DNA from: Hyphomicrobium zavarzinii ATCC 27496
GTDB taxonomy: Bacteria > Pseudomonadota > Alphaproteobacteria > Rhizobiales > Hyphomicrobiaceae
Direction: 5' to 3'
Assembly (NCBI RefSeq): GCF_000383415.1
Contig: NZ_KB911257.1
Location: 38,558-102,557 of the forward strand
Length of the DNA: 64,000 nucleotides
Below, one piece after another: positions 8,601-23,600 of this stretch; within the stretch, counting starts at the first letter, position 1; the number at the start of each line of letters is the position of its first letter. The translations under genes were made by a program, and so were the position numbers. The notes under the pieces are model-generated. The model saw nothing but the letters and a program-made list of their open reading frames with translations, was not told the origin of the DNA and did not search any database.

Positions 8601-11600
8601 GGCATCCGACACCTGTGTGGCGAAGGTGATGGTGTCGACATCCGCGCCGCCGACCAGGGTCTCGACGTTGGAGACCGAGCCGGTGTTGGCGAAGTCGCCG
8701 AGCGTCAGCTTGTCGAGGCCCGCGCCGAGGTTGATGAGGCTCGAGGAGGTGAGAGCCGCACCGAGCGTGATGGTATCCACCGACGTGCCGCCGATCAGGG
8801 TCTCGACGTTCGAGATCGTCGCCGTGTTGGCGAAGTCGCCGAGCGTCAGGCTGTCTGCGCCGTCACCGAGGTCCACGGCAGCCTTGGAGATCTGCGTCGA
8901 GACGGTGATGGTGTCGGCGGCGGAGCCACCGATGATGGTTTCCGTGTTGGCGACGGTCGCGCTGTTCGCGAAATCGCCGAAGGTCACCGAGTCGGACGAG
9001 GCACCGAGATCGATCGAGCCGTTCGACACCTGCGCATTGAAGGCGATGATGTCGGTGCTCGTTCCGCCGGTGACGGTCTCGACGCTGCCGAGGGTCGCGA
9101 CGTTGGCGAAGTTGCCGAGCGTCAGGATATCGGCGCCCGAGCCGAGGTTGATGACCGCGTTGGAGGCAGCCGCCCGTAGCGTGATCACGTCGGCCAGCGA
9201 GCCACCGAGGATGCTCTCGGCGTTCGAGATGGTCGCGGTGTTCGCGAAGTCGCCGAGCGTCAGGCTATCGGTGCCCTCCGCCAGGTCGATCGAGCCGTTC
9301 GACACCTGGGTTGTGACGGTGATGGTGTCGCTGTCCGCGCCGCCGACCAGCGTCTCGACGTTCGAGACCGAGCCGGTGTTGACGAAGTTGCCGAGCGTCA
9401 GCTTGTCGCTGCCAGAACCGAGGTCGACGCTGTCGGACGCACCGAGAGCCGATCCCAGGGTGATCGTGTCGGCCAGCGAGCCGCCGACCACGGTTTCCGC
9501 GCCGGAGATGGTCGCAGAGTTCGCGAAGTCTCCCAGGGTGACCGAGTCGGAGCCTGCGCCGAGGTTGAGCAGGGCCTTGGACAGGAGCGTTGCGACCGTG
9601 ATGGTGTCGGCCGCGCTGCCGCCATTGAGCGTTTCGACGTTGGAGATCGTGCCTTCGTTGGCGACGTCAGCCAGGGTCAGGGTGTCAGCACCCGCGCCGA
9701 GGTTGATGTTAGCCGAGCTCACGAGCGCCGTGCCGAGCGTGATGGTGTCGGTAGATCCGCCGCCGACCAGGCTCTCCACGTTCGAGATCGTGCCGTTGTT
9801 GGCGAAGTTTCCGAGGGTCAGGACATCCGCGCCCGAGCCGAGGTCGATGACGCCATCGACGAGCTGGGTGGAGATTGTGATGGTGTCGGCATCGCTGCCG
9901 CCGAGGATGCTCTCGACGCTCGAGACCGTCGCCGTGTTGGCGAAGTCGCCGAAGGTGACGCTGTCGTTGCCGCCGCCGAGATTGACCGAGCCGTTCGAGA
10001 GCTGTGTCGCGAAGGTGATCGTGTCGGCGCCCGAGCCGCCAACCAGGCTCTCCACGTTGGAAAGCGAGCCGGTGTTGGTGAAGTCGCCTAGCGTCAGCTT
10101 GTCGTTGCCAGCACCGAGGTCGATCGAGTTGCTTGCACCCAGAGCCGATCCGAGGGTCAGCGTATCCGCGGCGCTGCCGCCGACGATCGTCTCGACATCC
10201 GAGATGGTCGCCACGTTGGCGTAGTCGCCGAGGTTCAGCGTATCAGCGCCGTTTCCGAGGCTGATCAGACCCTTGGAGATCAGGGTTGCGACCGTAATGG
10301 TGTCCGCATCCGTGCCGCCGAGCAGGGTCTCGACGTTCGAGACAGTTCCGGTGTTGGCCGCATTGGCGAGGATAAGCGTGTCGCTTCCGGCGCCGAGGTT
10401 GATGCTTTCGGTGCCAGCCAGCGCGCCACTCAGCGTGATGGTGTCGTTGTCCGCGCCACCCGTGATGCTTTCCGCGCCGGAAACCGTCGCCACGTTGACG
10501 AAGTTGCCGAGCGTGAGCTTGTCGCTACCCGTGCCCAGATCGATCGAGGCATTGCTGAGCTCGGACGCGATGGTGATGCTGTCCGCACCCGTGCCGCTGA
10601 TGATCGTCTCGACGTTGGAGACGGTCGCAACGTTGTCGAAGTCGCCGAGCGTCAGCTTGTCGAGGCCCGCACCCAGATCGACGGCGCCCTTCGAGAGGAG
10701 CGTCGAGAAGGTGATGGTGTCGGCACCCGTGCCGCCGACCAGGGTTTCGACGTTCGAGACGGAGCCGGTGTTGGCAAAGTTTCCGAGCACGAGCTTGTCG
10801 CTACCGGCATCGAGATCGATGCTGTTGCTGCCCGAGAGAGCGGTGCCAAGAGTGACAGTATCGCTTACCGAGCCGCCCGCGATCGTCTGAACGTTCGAGA
10901 CCGTCGCCGAGTTGGTGAAGTTTCCGAAGGTCAGCTTGTTGCTGCCGGCTCCAAGGTCGATCGAGCCGTCGGTGATGCCGGTCGCAAGCGTGATTACGTC
11001 AGCGCCGGTGCCGCCAATGATCGACTCGACGTTGGAGACCGTGCCGGTGTTGGCAAAGTTTCCGAGCGTGAGGCTATCGACGCCCGCGCCGAGGTTGATG
11101 GTGTCGGAGGTCGTCAGTGCAGCGCCCAGCGTGATGAAGTCGCTGGTGGAGCCGCCGACCAGGCTCTCGACGTTGGAGACCGTCGCGGTGTTCACGAAGT
11201 TGCCGAGCACGAGCTTGTCGTTGTCGGCACCCAGGTTGATGGTCGCATTCGACAGGGCGGTGCTGACCGTGACCGTATCCGCATCGCTGCCGCCGAGCAG
11301 AGATTCGACGTTGGCGATGGAGAGCACGTTCGCGAAGTTGCCGAGCGTGACAGTGTCCGTGCCGTCGCCCAGGTCAACATAGCCCTTGGAGACGAGCGTT
11401 CCGAAGGTGATGCTGTCGGCACCCGCGTTGCCTACGACCGTCTCGACGTTCGACAGCGTGCCGGTATTGGCGAAGTTGCCGAGCACGAGCTTGTCGTTGC
11501 CGACCCCGAGGTCGATGTTGTTCGAGGTGGTCAGAGCCGTAGCAAGTGTAACTGTATCGGCACCCGTGCCGCCGACGACGCTTTCAACGTTCGCAAGCGT

Positions 11601-14600
11601 GACCTGGTTCGCGAAGTCACCGAGCGTCAGCTTGTCGGTTCCCGCTCCGAGGTTGACGTAGGCATCGTTGGCAAGCGTGGCGAGGGCGATCGTATCCGCA
11701 CCGCTGCCGCCAAGGATGCTCTCGACGTTCGAGACGGTTCCGGTGTTGGTGAAGTCGCCGAGAATCAGCGTGTCGCTGCTTCCGCCGAGGTCGACCGTGG
11801 CGCCGGAGAGCTGATCACCGAGGGTCACCGTATCGATATCCGCGCCGCCGATCAGGGTTTCGACACCCGAGACCGTAAGCTTGTTGGCGAAGTCGCCGAG
11901 GACGAGCTTGTCGCTACCGGAGCCGAGGTTGACCGATGCGTTCGAGGCCGCGGTTCCCAGCGTCATGGTGTCTGCAGCGGAGCCGCCGACGATCGTCTCG
12001 ACGTTCAGCAGGGTGGCGTTGTTGGCGAAGTTGCCGAACGTAACCTGATCTGCGGCGTTGCCGAGGTCGATCTGGCCGTTCGAGATCTGGCTCGTGAAGG
12101 TGATCGTATCGATACCCGAGTTGCCGGTGAGCGTCTCGACGTTCGCAACCGAGCCGGTGTTGGCGAAGGCGGCGAGCGAGAGCTGGTCGAGGCCGGCGCC
12201 GAGATCGACGCTGTTCGAGGTCGTCAGGGCCTTCGCCAGAGTGACGCTGTCGGCACCCGAGCCGCCCACGATGGTCTCGACGTTGGAGATCGTGACAATG
12301 TTGGTGTAGTCGCCCAGCGTAACCTTGTCGGTGCCGTCGCCCAGATCGATGGTGTTGTTGTTGTCGAGCGCCGCACCGATGGTGACGGTGTCGTTGGCCG
12401 ATCCGCCGATCAGCGTCTCGACGTTGGAGACCGTCACGGTGTTGGCGAAGTTGCCGAGCGTCAGCTTGTCGGAATCCGCGCCGAGATCGATCTTGGCGTT
12501 CGAAACCTGGGCCGACATCGTGATGGTGTCGGCGAGGCCGCCACCGATCAGGGTCTGCACGTTGGCGATGGATGCGACGTTCGCATAGTCGCCGAGCGTG
12601 AGCTTGTCGTTACCCGAAACGAGGTCCACCGAGCCCTTGAACAGGAGCGATCCGACCGTGATGGTGTCGTCGCTCGTGCCGCCGACGATGGTCTCGACGT
12701 TCGAGACCGTGCCGGAGTTGGCGAAGTTGCCAAGGGTCAGGGTGTCGGCGCCGCTGCCGAGATCGACAACCGCGTTCGACATCTGGGTCGAGATGGTGAT
12801 TGCATCCGCGCCGTTGCCGCCGAGGATCGATTCCACGTTGGCGACGGAGCCGGCGTTCGAGAAGTTGCCGAGCGTGAGGCTATCCGTGCCCGCGCCGAGG
12901 TCGACGATGCTCGAGCTCGTGAGGACGGTCCCCAGCGTGATGACGTCGCTTGCGCTGCCGCCCGTGACGGTTTCGACGTTGGACACCGTGGCGGTGTTGT
13001 CGAAATTGCCGAGTACGAGCTTGTCGACGCCGGTCTTGAGGTCGATGCTGGCCGCAACCGACAGGGCCGTGGTGATGGTGATTGTGTCGGCACCAGTGCC
13101 CGCAGAGATGGTTTCGACGTTGGCGACCGTGGCCGTGTTGTTGAAGTTACCGAAGGTCAGCGTGTCGTCGCCGGTTCCGAGATCCACGGACGCGTTGGAG
13201 GCTTCCGCGGTGTAGGTGATCGTATCTGCATCGGCGCCGCCGACCAGTGTCTCGATGTTGGCGACCGAGCCGACGTTCGCCGTGTCGGCGAGCGTGAGCT
13301 TGTCGTTGCCAGCGGCGAGATCGATCAGGTTCTTGGATACCATCGCGCTGCCGAGCGTGATGGTGTCGGTCGTGCTGCCGCCGGTCACGGTCTCCACGTT
13401 GGAGATCGTCGCGGTGTTGACGAAATCGCCGAGCGTGAGCTTGTCGTTACCCGCACCGAGGTCGACCGAGCCATCCGAGAGCTGGGTGGCGACGGTGATG
13501 GTATCGGTAACGGCGCCACCGACGATGGTCTCGACGTTCGAGACCGAGCCCGTGTTGGTGACATCCGACAGCGTGAGCGTGTCGCTGCCAGCGCCAAGGT
13601 TGATCGAGGCCGAGGTCGTCAGCGCCGATCCGAGGGCGATGGTATCGGCATCGCTGCCGCCAATGATCGTCTCGATGTTCGAGAGCGTACCGGCGTTCAC
13701 GAAGTCGCCGAGCGTCAGCTTGTCGTTGCCGGCGCCGAGGTTGATGTTGCTCGTGACCGACAGGGCGGTTGCGAGCTGCAGGGTGTCGATGCCCGTGCCG
13801 CCGACCACGCTTTCCACGTTGGACAGCGTCGCGGAGTTGGTGAAGTTGCCGAGTACGAGCTTGTCCTCACCATCGCCCAGGTCGACCGAGCCGTTGGAGA
13901 CCTGCGTACCGATGGTGATGGTGTCGGTATCGATGCCGCCGATCACCGTCTCTGCGTTGGAGACGAGGCCGGTGTTCGCGAAGTCGCCGAGCACGAGCTT
14001 GTCGTTGCCAGCGCCGAGGTTGATGCTATCGCCGTTCACCATCGCGGTGGCAAGGGTGATGGTGTCCGCATCGGAGCCGCCGACGAACGATTCGACGTTC
14101 GAGAGCGTCGCGTTGTTGGCGAAGTCGCCGAACGTGAGCTTGTCGGAGCCGGCGCCGAGATCGATCGAGCCGTCGGACACCTGCGTGCCGATGGTAACCG
14201 TATCCGCTGCGGAGCCGCCGCTCAGGCTCTCGACGTTGTCCACCGTCACGGTGTTCGCGAAGTTGCCGAGTGCCAGGCTGTCGATGCCCGCGCCCAGATC
14301 GACCGATCCCTTCACGATCGCGCTTCCGATCGTGATCGTGTCCGCATCGCTGCCGCCGATGATGGTTTCAGCGTTGGAGACGCTTGCCGTATTGGCGGTG
14401 TTGCCGAAGGTGATCTTGTCGTTGCCCGCGCCGAGATCGATGACCTCGCTGCCGGTGAGCTCACCCACCGTGATGGTGTCGGCCGACGATCCGCCGATCA
14501 GCGTCTCGAAGCCTGCAACCGTCGCGCTGTTCGTGAAGTCGCCCAGCGTGACCTTATCGGATCCCGCGCCGAGATCGATCGAGCCGTTGGAGATCTGGGT

Positions 14601-17600
14601 CGAGTAAGTGATGGTGTCGTCGTTCGTGCCGCCGATCAGGGTCTCGACGTTCGAGATAGAGCCGGTGTTGGCAAAGTCGCCCAGCGTCAAGGTATCAGCG
14701 CCCGCACCGAGGTCGATGCTGTTCGCTCCGCTCAGGGCCGAGCCGATCGTCACCTTGTCGGCCGCGGTCCCGCCGATCAGGGTCTCCACGTTCGAAACCG
14801 TGACGACGTTGGCGAAGTTGCCAAGGGTGAGGGTGTCGCTGCCCGAGCCGAGGTTGATGGAGGCTTCCGAGCCGATTGCGCCGAGGGTCACCGTATCGGC
14901 GTCCGTTCCGCCGAGGACGGTTTCCACGTTCGAAACGGTGAGCGTGTTGGTGAAGTTGCCGAGCGTCAGTACGTCGAAGCCGTCGCCCAGGTCGACCGAT
15001 CCGCTGGAGGCCTGCGTCGCCAGGGTGATGGTGTCGGAATCCGAGCCGCCGACAATGGTCTCAACGTGTGAGACAGAGCCCACGTTGAGGAAGTCTCCGA
15101 GCGTGAGCTTGTCCTTGCCGTCGCCGAGGTCGATCTTCTGGCCGGTGGTCAGGATCTCGCTCAGCGTGACCGTATCGCTATCCGTGCCGCCGAGGACGGT
15201 CTCGACATTCGAAACCGAGACCACGTTGACGAAGTTTCCGAGGGTCAGGGTGTCGTTGCCGCTGGCGAGATCGATCGAGCCGTTGGAGACAGCCGTTCCG
15301 AGCGTCACGCTATCGGCCGCAGCTCCGCCGTTGATGGTCTCGACGCTCGAGATCGTAACCGTGTTGGCGAGGTCTGCCAGGGTTACGACGTCCGCACCCG
15401 AGCCGAGGTTGATGGTCGCGTTCGAAAGTTGCGTTGCAAAGGTGACGGTGTCAGCCGCGCTGCCGCCCTGCACACTCTCGACATTCGAGAGCGTGATGGT
15501 GTTGGCGAAATCACCCATGATGAGGGCGTCCGTGCCGCTGCCGAGATCGACCGACATGGCCGAGGCCTGCGTGGCCAGCGTCAGCGTGTCTGCGTCCGAG
15601 CCGCCGAGGATCGATTCCACGTTCGAGATGGTCGCCGAGTTGACGAAGTCGCCGAGCGTCAGGCTATCGACATCCGCGCCGAGGTTGATCGATGCGCCCG
15701 AGAGCTGCGACACGATCGTGATTTCATCGGTGCTGGAGCCACCGAGCAGGGTCTCGACGTTTCCGACCGATCCGCTGTTGGCGAAGTTGCCGAGGGTCAG
15801 CTTGTCGGCGCCGGCCCCGAGGTCGATGCTGTTCGAGCCGTCGAGCGCTGCGCTGACGGTGATGACGTCGGCTTCCGAGCCGCCGACCAGCGTCTCGATG
15901 TTGGCGACGGTCGCGGTGTTGGCGAAGTTGCCGAGCATGAGCTTGTCGGCGCCCGCCCCGAGATCCACGGAGGCGTTCGAGAGCTGCGTTGCAACGGTCA
16001 CCGTGTCGTTATCGCCGCCGCCGGTCAGGGTCTCGATGCTGGATGCCGTCAGCGTGTTCACAGCGTCGGCGAGCGTCAGCTTGTCGGCACCGGAGCCGAG
16101 ATCAACTGCGCCGTTCGAGATCTGCGTGGCGAGCGTGATGACGTCCGCACCCGTACCGCCGGTCAGCGTCTCTATGCCGCTCACCGTGCCGGTGTTGGCG
16201 AAGTCGCCCAGCGTCAGGCGGTTCGCGCCCGAGCCTAGGTCCACCTGCGTGCTGGTGGTGAGGGCCGTCGCGAGCGTGATAGCATCGCTGCCCGAGCCGC
16301 CGATGATGGTTTCGACGTTCGAGACGGTCGCGACGTTGCTCGCGTCGGCGAGCGTGATCGAATCCGAGCCGGACCCGAGATTGATCGTCGCTCCAGTCAG
16401 CGCGTTGGCGAAGGTAAGGGCATCGGCACCCGAGCCGCCGAGAACGCTCTCGATGTTTCCGAGCGTGGCGGTGTTGGCGAAGTTGCCGAGCGTCAGCGCG
16501 TCGGTTCCGCCGCCGAGATCGATCGAGGCATCGGAAACCTGAGCGGAGAAGGCAATCGAATCGTTGCCGGAGCCCGCGGTCATGGTCTCGACGTTTGCAA
16601 CCGTCACAACGTTGGCGAAGTCGCCGAGAGCGAGGATATCGCTGCCCGCGCCGAGATTGACGCTCGCGTTGGAGACGAGCGAGGACATGGTGACATGGTC
16701 GGCCAGCGATCCGCCGATGATGGTCTCGACGCCAGACGCGGTCAGCGTGTTGTCGAAGTCGCCGAGCGTCAGCTTGTCGGCGCCGGAGGCCAGGTCCACC
16801 GAGCCGTTCGAGACCTGCGTCGAGAAGGTGATGACGTCAGCACCGGTTCCGCCGACGAGGATCTCGACGTTGGACACTGAGCCCGTGTTCGCGCCGTTGG
16901 CGAGGGTCAGCTTGTCGGCGCCCGCACCCAGATCGATGCTATTGGACGTGGTGATGACCGAGCCGAGCGTGATCGTATCGGCTTCCGAGCCGCCGATCAG
17001 GCTTTCGACGTTCGTGATCGTGCCGTTGTTGGCGAAGTCGCCGAGTGTCAGCTTGTCGGAGCCGGCGCCCAGGTCGATCAACGTCTTGTTGAGCTGCGTG
17101 GCGACGGTCACCGTATCGGCGTCCGAGCCGCCGACGACGGTCTCGATGTTCGAGAGCGTGGCCTCGTTGACGAAATCTCCGAGCACGAGCTTGTCCGCAC
17201 CGACCCCGAGATCGATGGATACGGAGCCCGTGGCTTGAGCCCCCAGCGTGACGGTGTCGGCATTGGAGCCGCCGGAGATGCTTTCGACGTTAGAGACGGT
17301 GACGTTGTTCAGGAAGTTGCCGAGCGCCAGCTTGTCTTCGCCGGCACCAAGGTCCACCTGGCCGGTCGCGATCGACGTGAAGGTGATGGTATCTGCATCC
17401 GAACCGCCAATCAGGGTCTCGACGAAGGAGACCGAGCCGGTGTTCACGAAGTCGCCGAGCACGAGCTTATCGGATCCCACGTTGAGATCGATGGTCGTTC
17501 CGGTGGTGAGCGCGCTTGCGAGCGTGATCGTATCGTTGCCCGTGCCTGCGACGAGCGTTTCGACGTTTGCGATGGTGGCGACGTTGTTGCCGCTCTTCAG

Positions 17601-20600
17601 CGTCAGGACGTCCGCGCCGGATCCGAGATCGACCGATGCGTTCGACAGAACGGTCATCATGGTCAGGGTGTCGTTGGCGGTTCCGCCAACCAGCGTCTCG
17701 ACGTTGCCGACGCTGCCGATGTTGGCAAAGTTGCCGAGGGTCAGGCTATCCGCGCCCGAACCAAGATCGACCGAGCCTCTGGTGAACACGCTGCCAAGCG
17801 AGATGGTGTCGGCGTCGCTGCCGCCAAGCAGCGTCTCGACACCGAGCACGGTGCCCGAGTTGACGAAGTTTCCGAGAGTGAGGGTATCGGCGCCCGCACC
17901 GAGGTTCAGAGATCCGCTCGAGAGCTGGCTTGCGAACGTGATGGTGTCCGCGCCGCTTCCGAACGAGACGGTCTCGACGTTCGCAATGGTGGCGACGTTG
18001 GTGAAGTTGCCGAAAGCGAGCGTGTCATCGCCGGCGCCGAGATCGATCGATCCCTTTATGACGGCCGAGTTGAGCGTGACGGTATCCGAGTCCGATCCGC
18101 CGACGACAGTCTCGATGTTCGAAACCGTGGCGGTGTTGACGAAGTCGCCCAGCGTCAGGGTATCGTTACCCTGAGCGAGGTCGATCGAGCCGTTGGAGAC
18201 GGCCGTACCAAGGGTGATGGCGTCAGCGCTGGTCGCGCCGATGATCGTTTCGACGTTGGAGACAGAGCCGGTGTTGGTGGCGCTTGCGGCGCCGAGGATC
18301 AGCTTGTCGGCGCCCGCGCCCAGATCGATGGAGCTCGAGGTCGTCAGAGCCGACTCCAGCGTCACGGTATCGGCGGCCGATCCGCCGACCAGGGTCTCCA
18401 CGTTGGAAACCTCGATGGAGTTGGCGAAATCACCCAGCGTCAGCTTGTCGGCGCCAGATCCGAGATCGACCGAGCCGTTAGAGATCTGGGTCGCAAGCGT
18501 GATCGTGTCGGCATCGGAGCCACCGACGACGGTCTCCACGTTCGACACGGAGCCCGTGTTGGCGACGTTGGCCAGGGTAAGGGTGTCGTTTCCGGAGCCG
18601 AGGTTGATGTTGGTGGAGGTGGTCAGGGCCGAGGCCAGGCTGACCGTATCCAGACCCGTGCCGCCGACCAGCGACTCGACGTTGGAAACCGTGACGGTGT
18701 TCGAGAAGTTGCCGAGCGTCAGCTTGTCGCTGCCCGCGCCGAGATCGACCGAGGCCTTCGACAGGATGGTCTGAACCGTGATCGTGTCGGCATCGGAGCC
18801 ACCGACGATCGTCTCGATGTCGGAGACCGAGGCCGTGTTGGCAAAGTTTCCGAGCGTCAGCTTGTCGTTGCCTGCATCGAGGTCGATCGAACCGTTCGAC
18901 ACCTGGGTTGCATACGTGATGGTGTCGTCGAGGGTCGAGCCGATCAGCGTCTCGACGTTGGAGACCGAGCCCGTATTGGCAAACTTGCCGAGGTTGAGGA
19001 TGTCCTTTCCGGCGCCAAGGTCGATCGAGCTCGACGAGGTGAGCGCCGCGGTCAGGGTGATGGTGTCAGCCAGCGAGCCGCCGACCAGCGTTTCGACGTT
19101 CGCAATGCTCGCGACGTTCACGAAATCGCCGAGCGTCAGCGTATCACTTCCGCTGCCGAGGTCGATCAGGCCCTTCGAGACCTGGGTGGTCAGCGTCACG
19201 GTATCGGCACCTGCCACGCCGATCACGGTCTCGACGTTCGAGAGCGAGCCGGTGTTGGCGAAGTTTCCGAGCGTCAGCTTGTCCGCGCCCGCGCCGAGGT
19301 TGATGTTCTGGCCGGCCGTGAGGGCGCTGCCCAGCGTCACGCTGTCGTTCGCGCTGCCGCCCACGATGGTTTCGATGTTCGAAACAGTGGCGGTGTTGCC
19401 GGAATTGGCGAACACGAGCTTGTCGGAGCCCGCGCCGAGGTCGATCGATGCGTTTGCGGCGGCGGTTCCGAGCGTGATGGTATCGGTGGTCGAGCCGCCG
19501 ACGATGCTCTCGACATTCGAGAACGTACCGACGTTGGCGAAATCACCCAGCGTCAGCTTGTCCGCGCCGACTCCGAGATCCGCGGAGCCATTCGACACCT
19601 GCGTCGCGATCGTGAGGACGTCCGCACCGGTGCCACCGACGATGGTCTCGATGCTGGTGAGGGTGCCTGTGTTGCTGGCGAAGCTACCGAGCGTCAGCTT
19701 GTCGTTTCCGGCGCCAAGGTCGATTGCCTGCGCCGTGGTGAGGGCAGCACCCAGCGTCATGGTGTCTGCCGCGGTGCCACCCGTGAGGGTCTCGATGTTG
19801 GAGACCGTCGCAACGTTTGCGAAGTTGCCGAGAACGAGCTTGTCGCTGCCAGCGCCAAGATCGATAGACGCGTTGGAGACGACCGTTCCAGCCGTGATGG
19901 TGTCTGCGAGCGATCCACCGATCAGGGTCTCGACGCTGTTAGCCGATCCGGTGTTGACGAAGTTACCGAGGATGAGCTTGTCTGCGCCCGCACCGAGGTC
20001 GATGATGGTGCCGCCGGTCAGCGCGCTGCCCAGCGTGATGGTGTCGGAGGTCGAGCCACCGGTCAGAGTTTCAACGTTCGAAACCGTGGCGACATTGACG
20101 TAGTTGCCGAGGATGAGCTTGTCCGTGCCAGCACCGAGATCGACCGACGCGTTGGACGCCAGCGTGCCGAACGTAATGGTGTTGTTGGCCGAGCCACCGA
20201 CCAGGGTCTCGATATTGGCGACGGTCGCCGTGTTGACGCTGTTGCTGAGCGTCAGCTTGTCGGCTCCGAGGCCGAGGTCGATCGAGCCATTCGACACCTG
20301 CGTGGCAATGGTGATGACGTCGGCGCCCGTGCCGCCGGTGATGGTTTCGACGTTCGAGACGGTGCCGGTGTTGCTTGCGAAGTTGCCGAGCGCCAGCTTG
20401 TCCGCACCCGCGCCAAGATCGAGCGACGTTCCCGTGGTGAGCGCAGTTCCGAGCGTGATGGTATCGGCGCCTGTGCCGCCGGCCAGGCTCTCGACGTTGG
20501 ACACGGTTACGGAGTTCGCGAAGTTGCCAAGCGCGAAGCTGTCGACGCCGGCGCCCAAGTTGACTGTGGCGTTGGTGAGCTGCGTCGCGGACGTGATCGT

Positions 20601-23600
20601 GTCGACGCCGGTGCCACCGAGCAGGCTATCGACGCCTGAAATGGTGCCGGTGTTGGTGAAGTTGCCGAGCGTCAGAGCGTCCGTTCCCGCGCCGAGATTG
20701 ATGCTGTTAGACGCGCCGAGCGCGGTGCCGAGCGTGATCTTGTCCGCGCCCGCGTTGCCGACGATGGTTTCCGTGTTCGAGACGGTTGCGGTGTTGGTGA
20801 AGTTGCCGAGCGTCAGCTTGTCCGATCCTGCGCCGAGGTCGATCGAAGCGTTGGATACGGGCGCGCCAAGGGTAATGGTGTTGTTGGCCGAGCCGCCGAC
20901 GATTGTCTCGACGTTCGAAATCGTAGCAGAGTTGGCGAAGTTGCCGAGCGTCAGCTTATCGGCGCCGAGGCCGAGATCGATCGAGCCGTTGAGGATCGCC
21001 GTGCCAAGCGTGATGGTGTCGGCGCCCGTTCCGCCGACGATGGTCTCCACGTTGGAGAGCGTGCCGGTGTTGGCGAAGTTGCCAAGCGTAAGCTTGTCAT
21101 TTCCTGCCGCAAGATCAATGGCGTGTGCAGTCGTGAGCGCAGAGGCGAGATTGATCGTGTCGGCGCCCGTGCCGGCCGTAATACTCTCGACATTCGAGAT
21201 GGTCGCGGTGTTGGCGAAGTTGCCGAGCGTCACCTTGTCGGTGCCGCCGCCGAGATCGATCACGCCCTTCGAAACGACGGTCGAGAAGGCGATGGTGTCG
21301 GTGTTGGAGCCGCCGACGAGCGTTTCTACGTTGGCAATCGTGCCGGAGTTCGCAAACGCGCCGAGGGTCAGCTTGTCGTTGCCAACCCCGAGATCGATGT
21401 TGTGGCTGTTCGTGAGCGCGGTGCCGAGCGTGACCGCGTCATTCACCGAGCCGCCGACGATGGTCTCGACGTTGGACACCGTGACCGTGGACGGCAAGCG
21501 CGAGAGAACCAGCTTGTCGCTGCCGGCCCCGAGGTCGATCGAGGCGTTCGTCAGCGTGGATCCGATGGTGATGGTGTTGTTGGCCGATCCGCCGATGATG
21601 GTCTCGACGTTGGAGATGGTGGCGGAGTTGGCGCCTGTCCCCGAAAGCACGACCTTGTCGGCGCCCGCGCCGAGATCGATAGAGCCGTTCACGATCTGAG
21701 TCGCGAACGTGATGGTGTCGGCACCGGTGCCCGCGGTCACCGTCTCGATATTCGAGAGGGTGCCAGCGTTGGCGAAGTTTCCGAGGGTCAGCCTGTCGTT
21801 TCCGCCGCCGAGATCGATGGTCTGCGCGCTGGTCAGTGCCGCGCCGAGGCTGACGGTGTCGGTCAGGTTGTTGCCGAGCACGCTCTCGATGTTGGACACC
21901 GAGAGCGTGTTCACGAAGTTTCCGAGCGTGATCTTGTCCGTACCAGCGCCGAGATCGACGGAGCCGTTTGCGATCTGACCGGTGAACACGAGCGTGTCGG
22001 CGGCCGTGCCGCCGACGATGGTCTCCACATTGGCGACGGAGCCGGTGTTGGCGAAGTTACCAAGCGTCAGCTTATCGGAACCCGCACCAAGGTTGATGGT
22101 CGTGGCGGACGTCAGCGCATTGGTAAGCGTGATCGTGTCAGCCGCGGTGTTGCCCAGGATCGATTCGGTGTTGGCAACCGTCAGCGTGTTGGCGAACTTG
22201 CCGAGAACGAGCGTGTCGACGCCAGCGCCAAGATCGATCGAGCCCTTGGACGCGCCCTGGGCGAGAGTGATGGTGTTGTTTGCCGAGCCGCCGATGATGG
22301 TCTCGACGTTCGAAATCGTGGCGGAGTTTGCGAAGTTTCCGAGCGTCAGCTTGTCGTTGCCGGCGCCGAGATCGATCGAGCCGTTGACGATCTGCGAGCC
22401 GAGCGTGATGGTGTCGGCGCCCGTGCTGCCGATGAGCGTCTCAGCGCCAGACACTGTGCCGGTGTTGTTGAACTTGCCGAGCGTCAGCGTGTCCGAGCCC
22501 GCACCAAGATCGATCGAGTGCGAGGTCGTCAACGCCGCGTTCAGCGTCACGAGATCGACGCCGGTTCCGCCCTGAAGGCTTTCGACATTGGTGGCGGTGA
22601 CGGTGTTCGCGAAATTACCGAGCTTCAGCGAGTCGACGCCCGCGCCGAGATCGATCGAGCCTTTGGAAACCTGGGCCGCGAACGTCAGAGCATCGGCCAG
22701 GCTTCCGCCGAGGATGGTTTCGACGTTTGCGACGGTGCCCGTGTTGGCAAAGTTGCCGAGGGTCAGCTTGTCGGCGCCCGCGCCGAGGTTGATGCTCGAG
22801 GAGCTCGTGAGAGCCGAAGCGAGATTGATGGTGTCGATGCCGGTTCCGCCGACGATGGTCTCGGTGTTGGCAACCGTGGCGGTGTTCGCAAAGTTGCCCA
22901 GCGTCAACTTGTCGGCGCCCGCGCCGAGGTTGATCGACGCCTTGGAGGCAATGCTGCTCAGCGTGATCGTATTGTTGATCGCGCCGCCCATGATGGTTTC
23001 GACGTTCGCAACGGTCGCGGAGTTCGCGCCCGCGTCGGAGAACGTCAACTTGTCGAGACCCGCGCCGAGATCGACGGAGCCGTTCACCATCTGAGTGGAG
23101 ATGGTGATGGTGTCCGCGCCGGTGCCGCTGACGATGGTCTCGACGTTGGAAATCGAGCCGGTGTTGACGAAGTTGCCGAGCGTCAGCTTGTCCGCGCCCG
23201 CGCCGAGGTTGATCGAGTTGGTGTTAACGAGGGCCGAGCCCAGCGTGACGGTATCCGCGCCCGTGCCGCCGACGAGCGTCTCGACGTTGGTTACGGTCAG
23301 CGTGTTCGCGAAGTTGCCGAGCGTCAGCTTGTCGTTGCCCGCTCCCAGGTTGATCGAGGTCTTCGCCGCCGCGGACCCCAGGGTGATGGTGTCGGTCCCG
23401 TTGCCGCCGATCACCGTCTCGGTATTCGAGACTGTCACCGTATTGGTCGCATTCGCGAGCGTCAGCTTATCGGCGCCTCCCGCGAGGTCGATGCTCCCGC
23501 TCGCAATACCGCCCGTGATTTGGACGGTATCCACTGCCGCACCACCAATCAGCGTATCGACACTTGCGGCCGTATACAGATTAGCCGTGTTCTTGTTCGG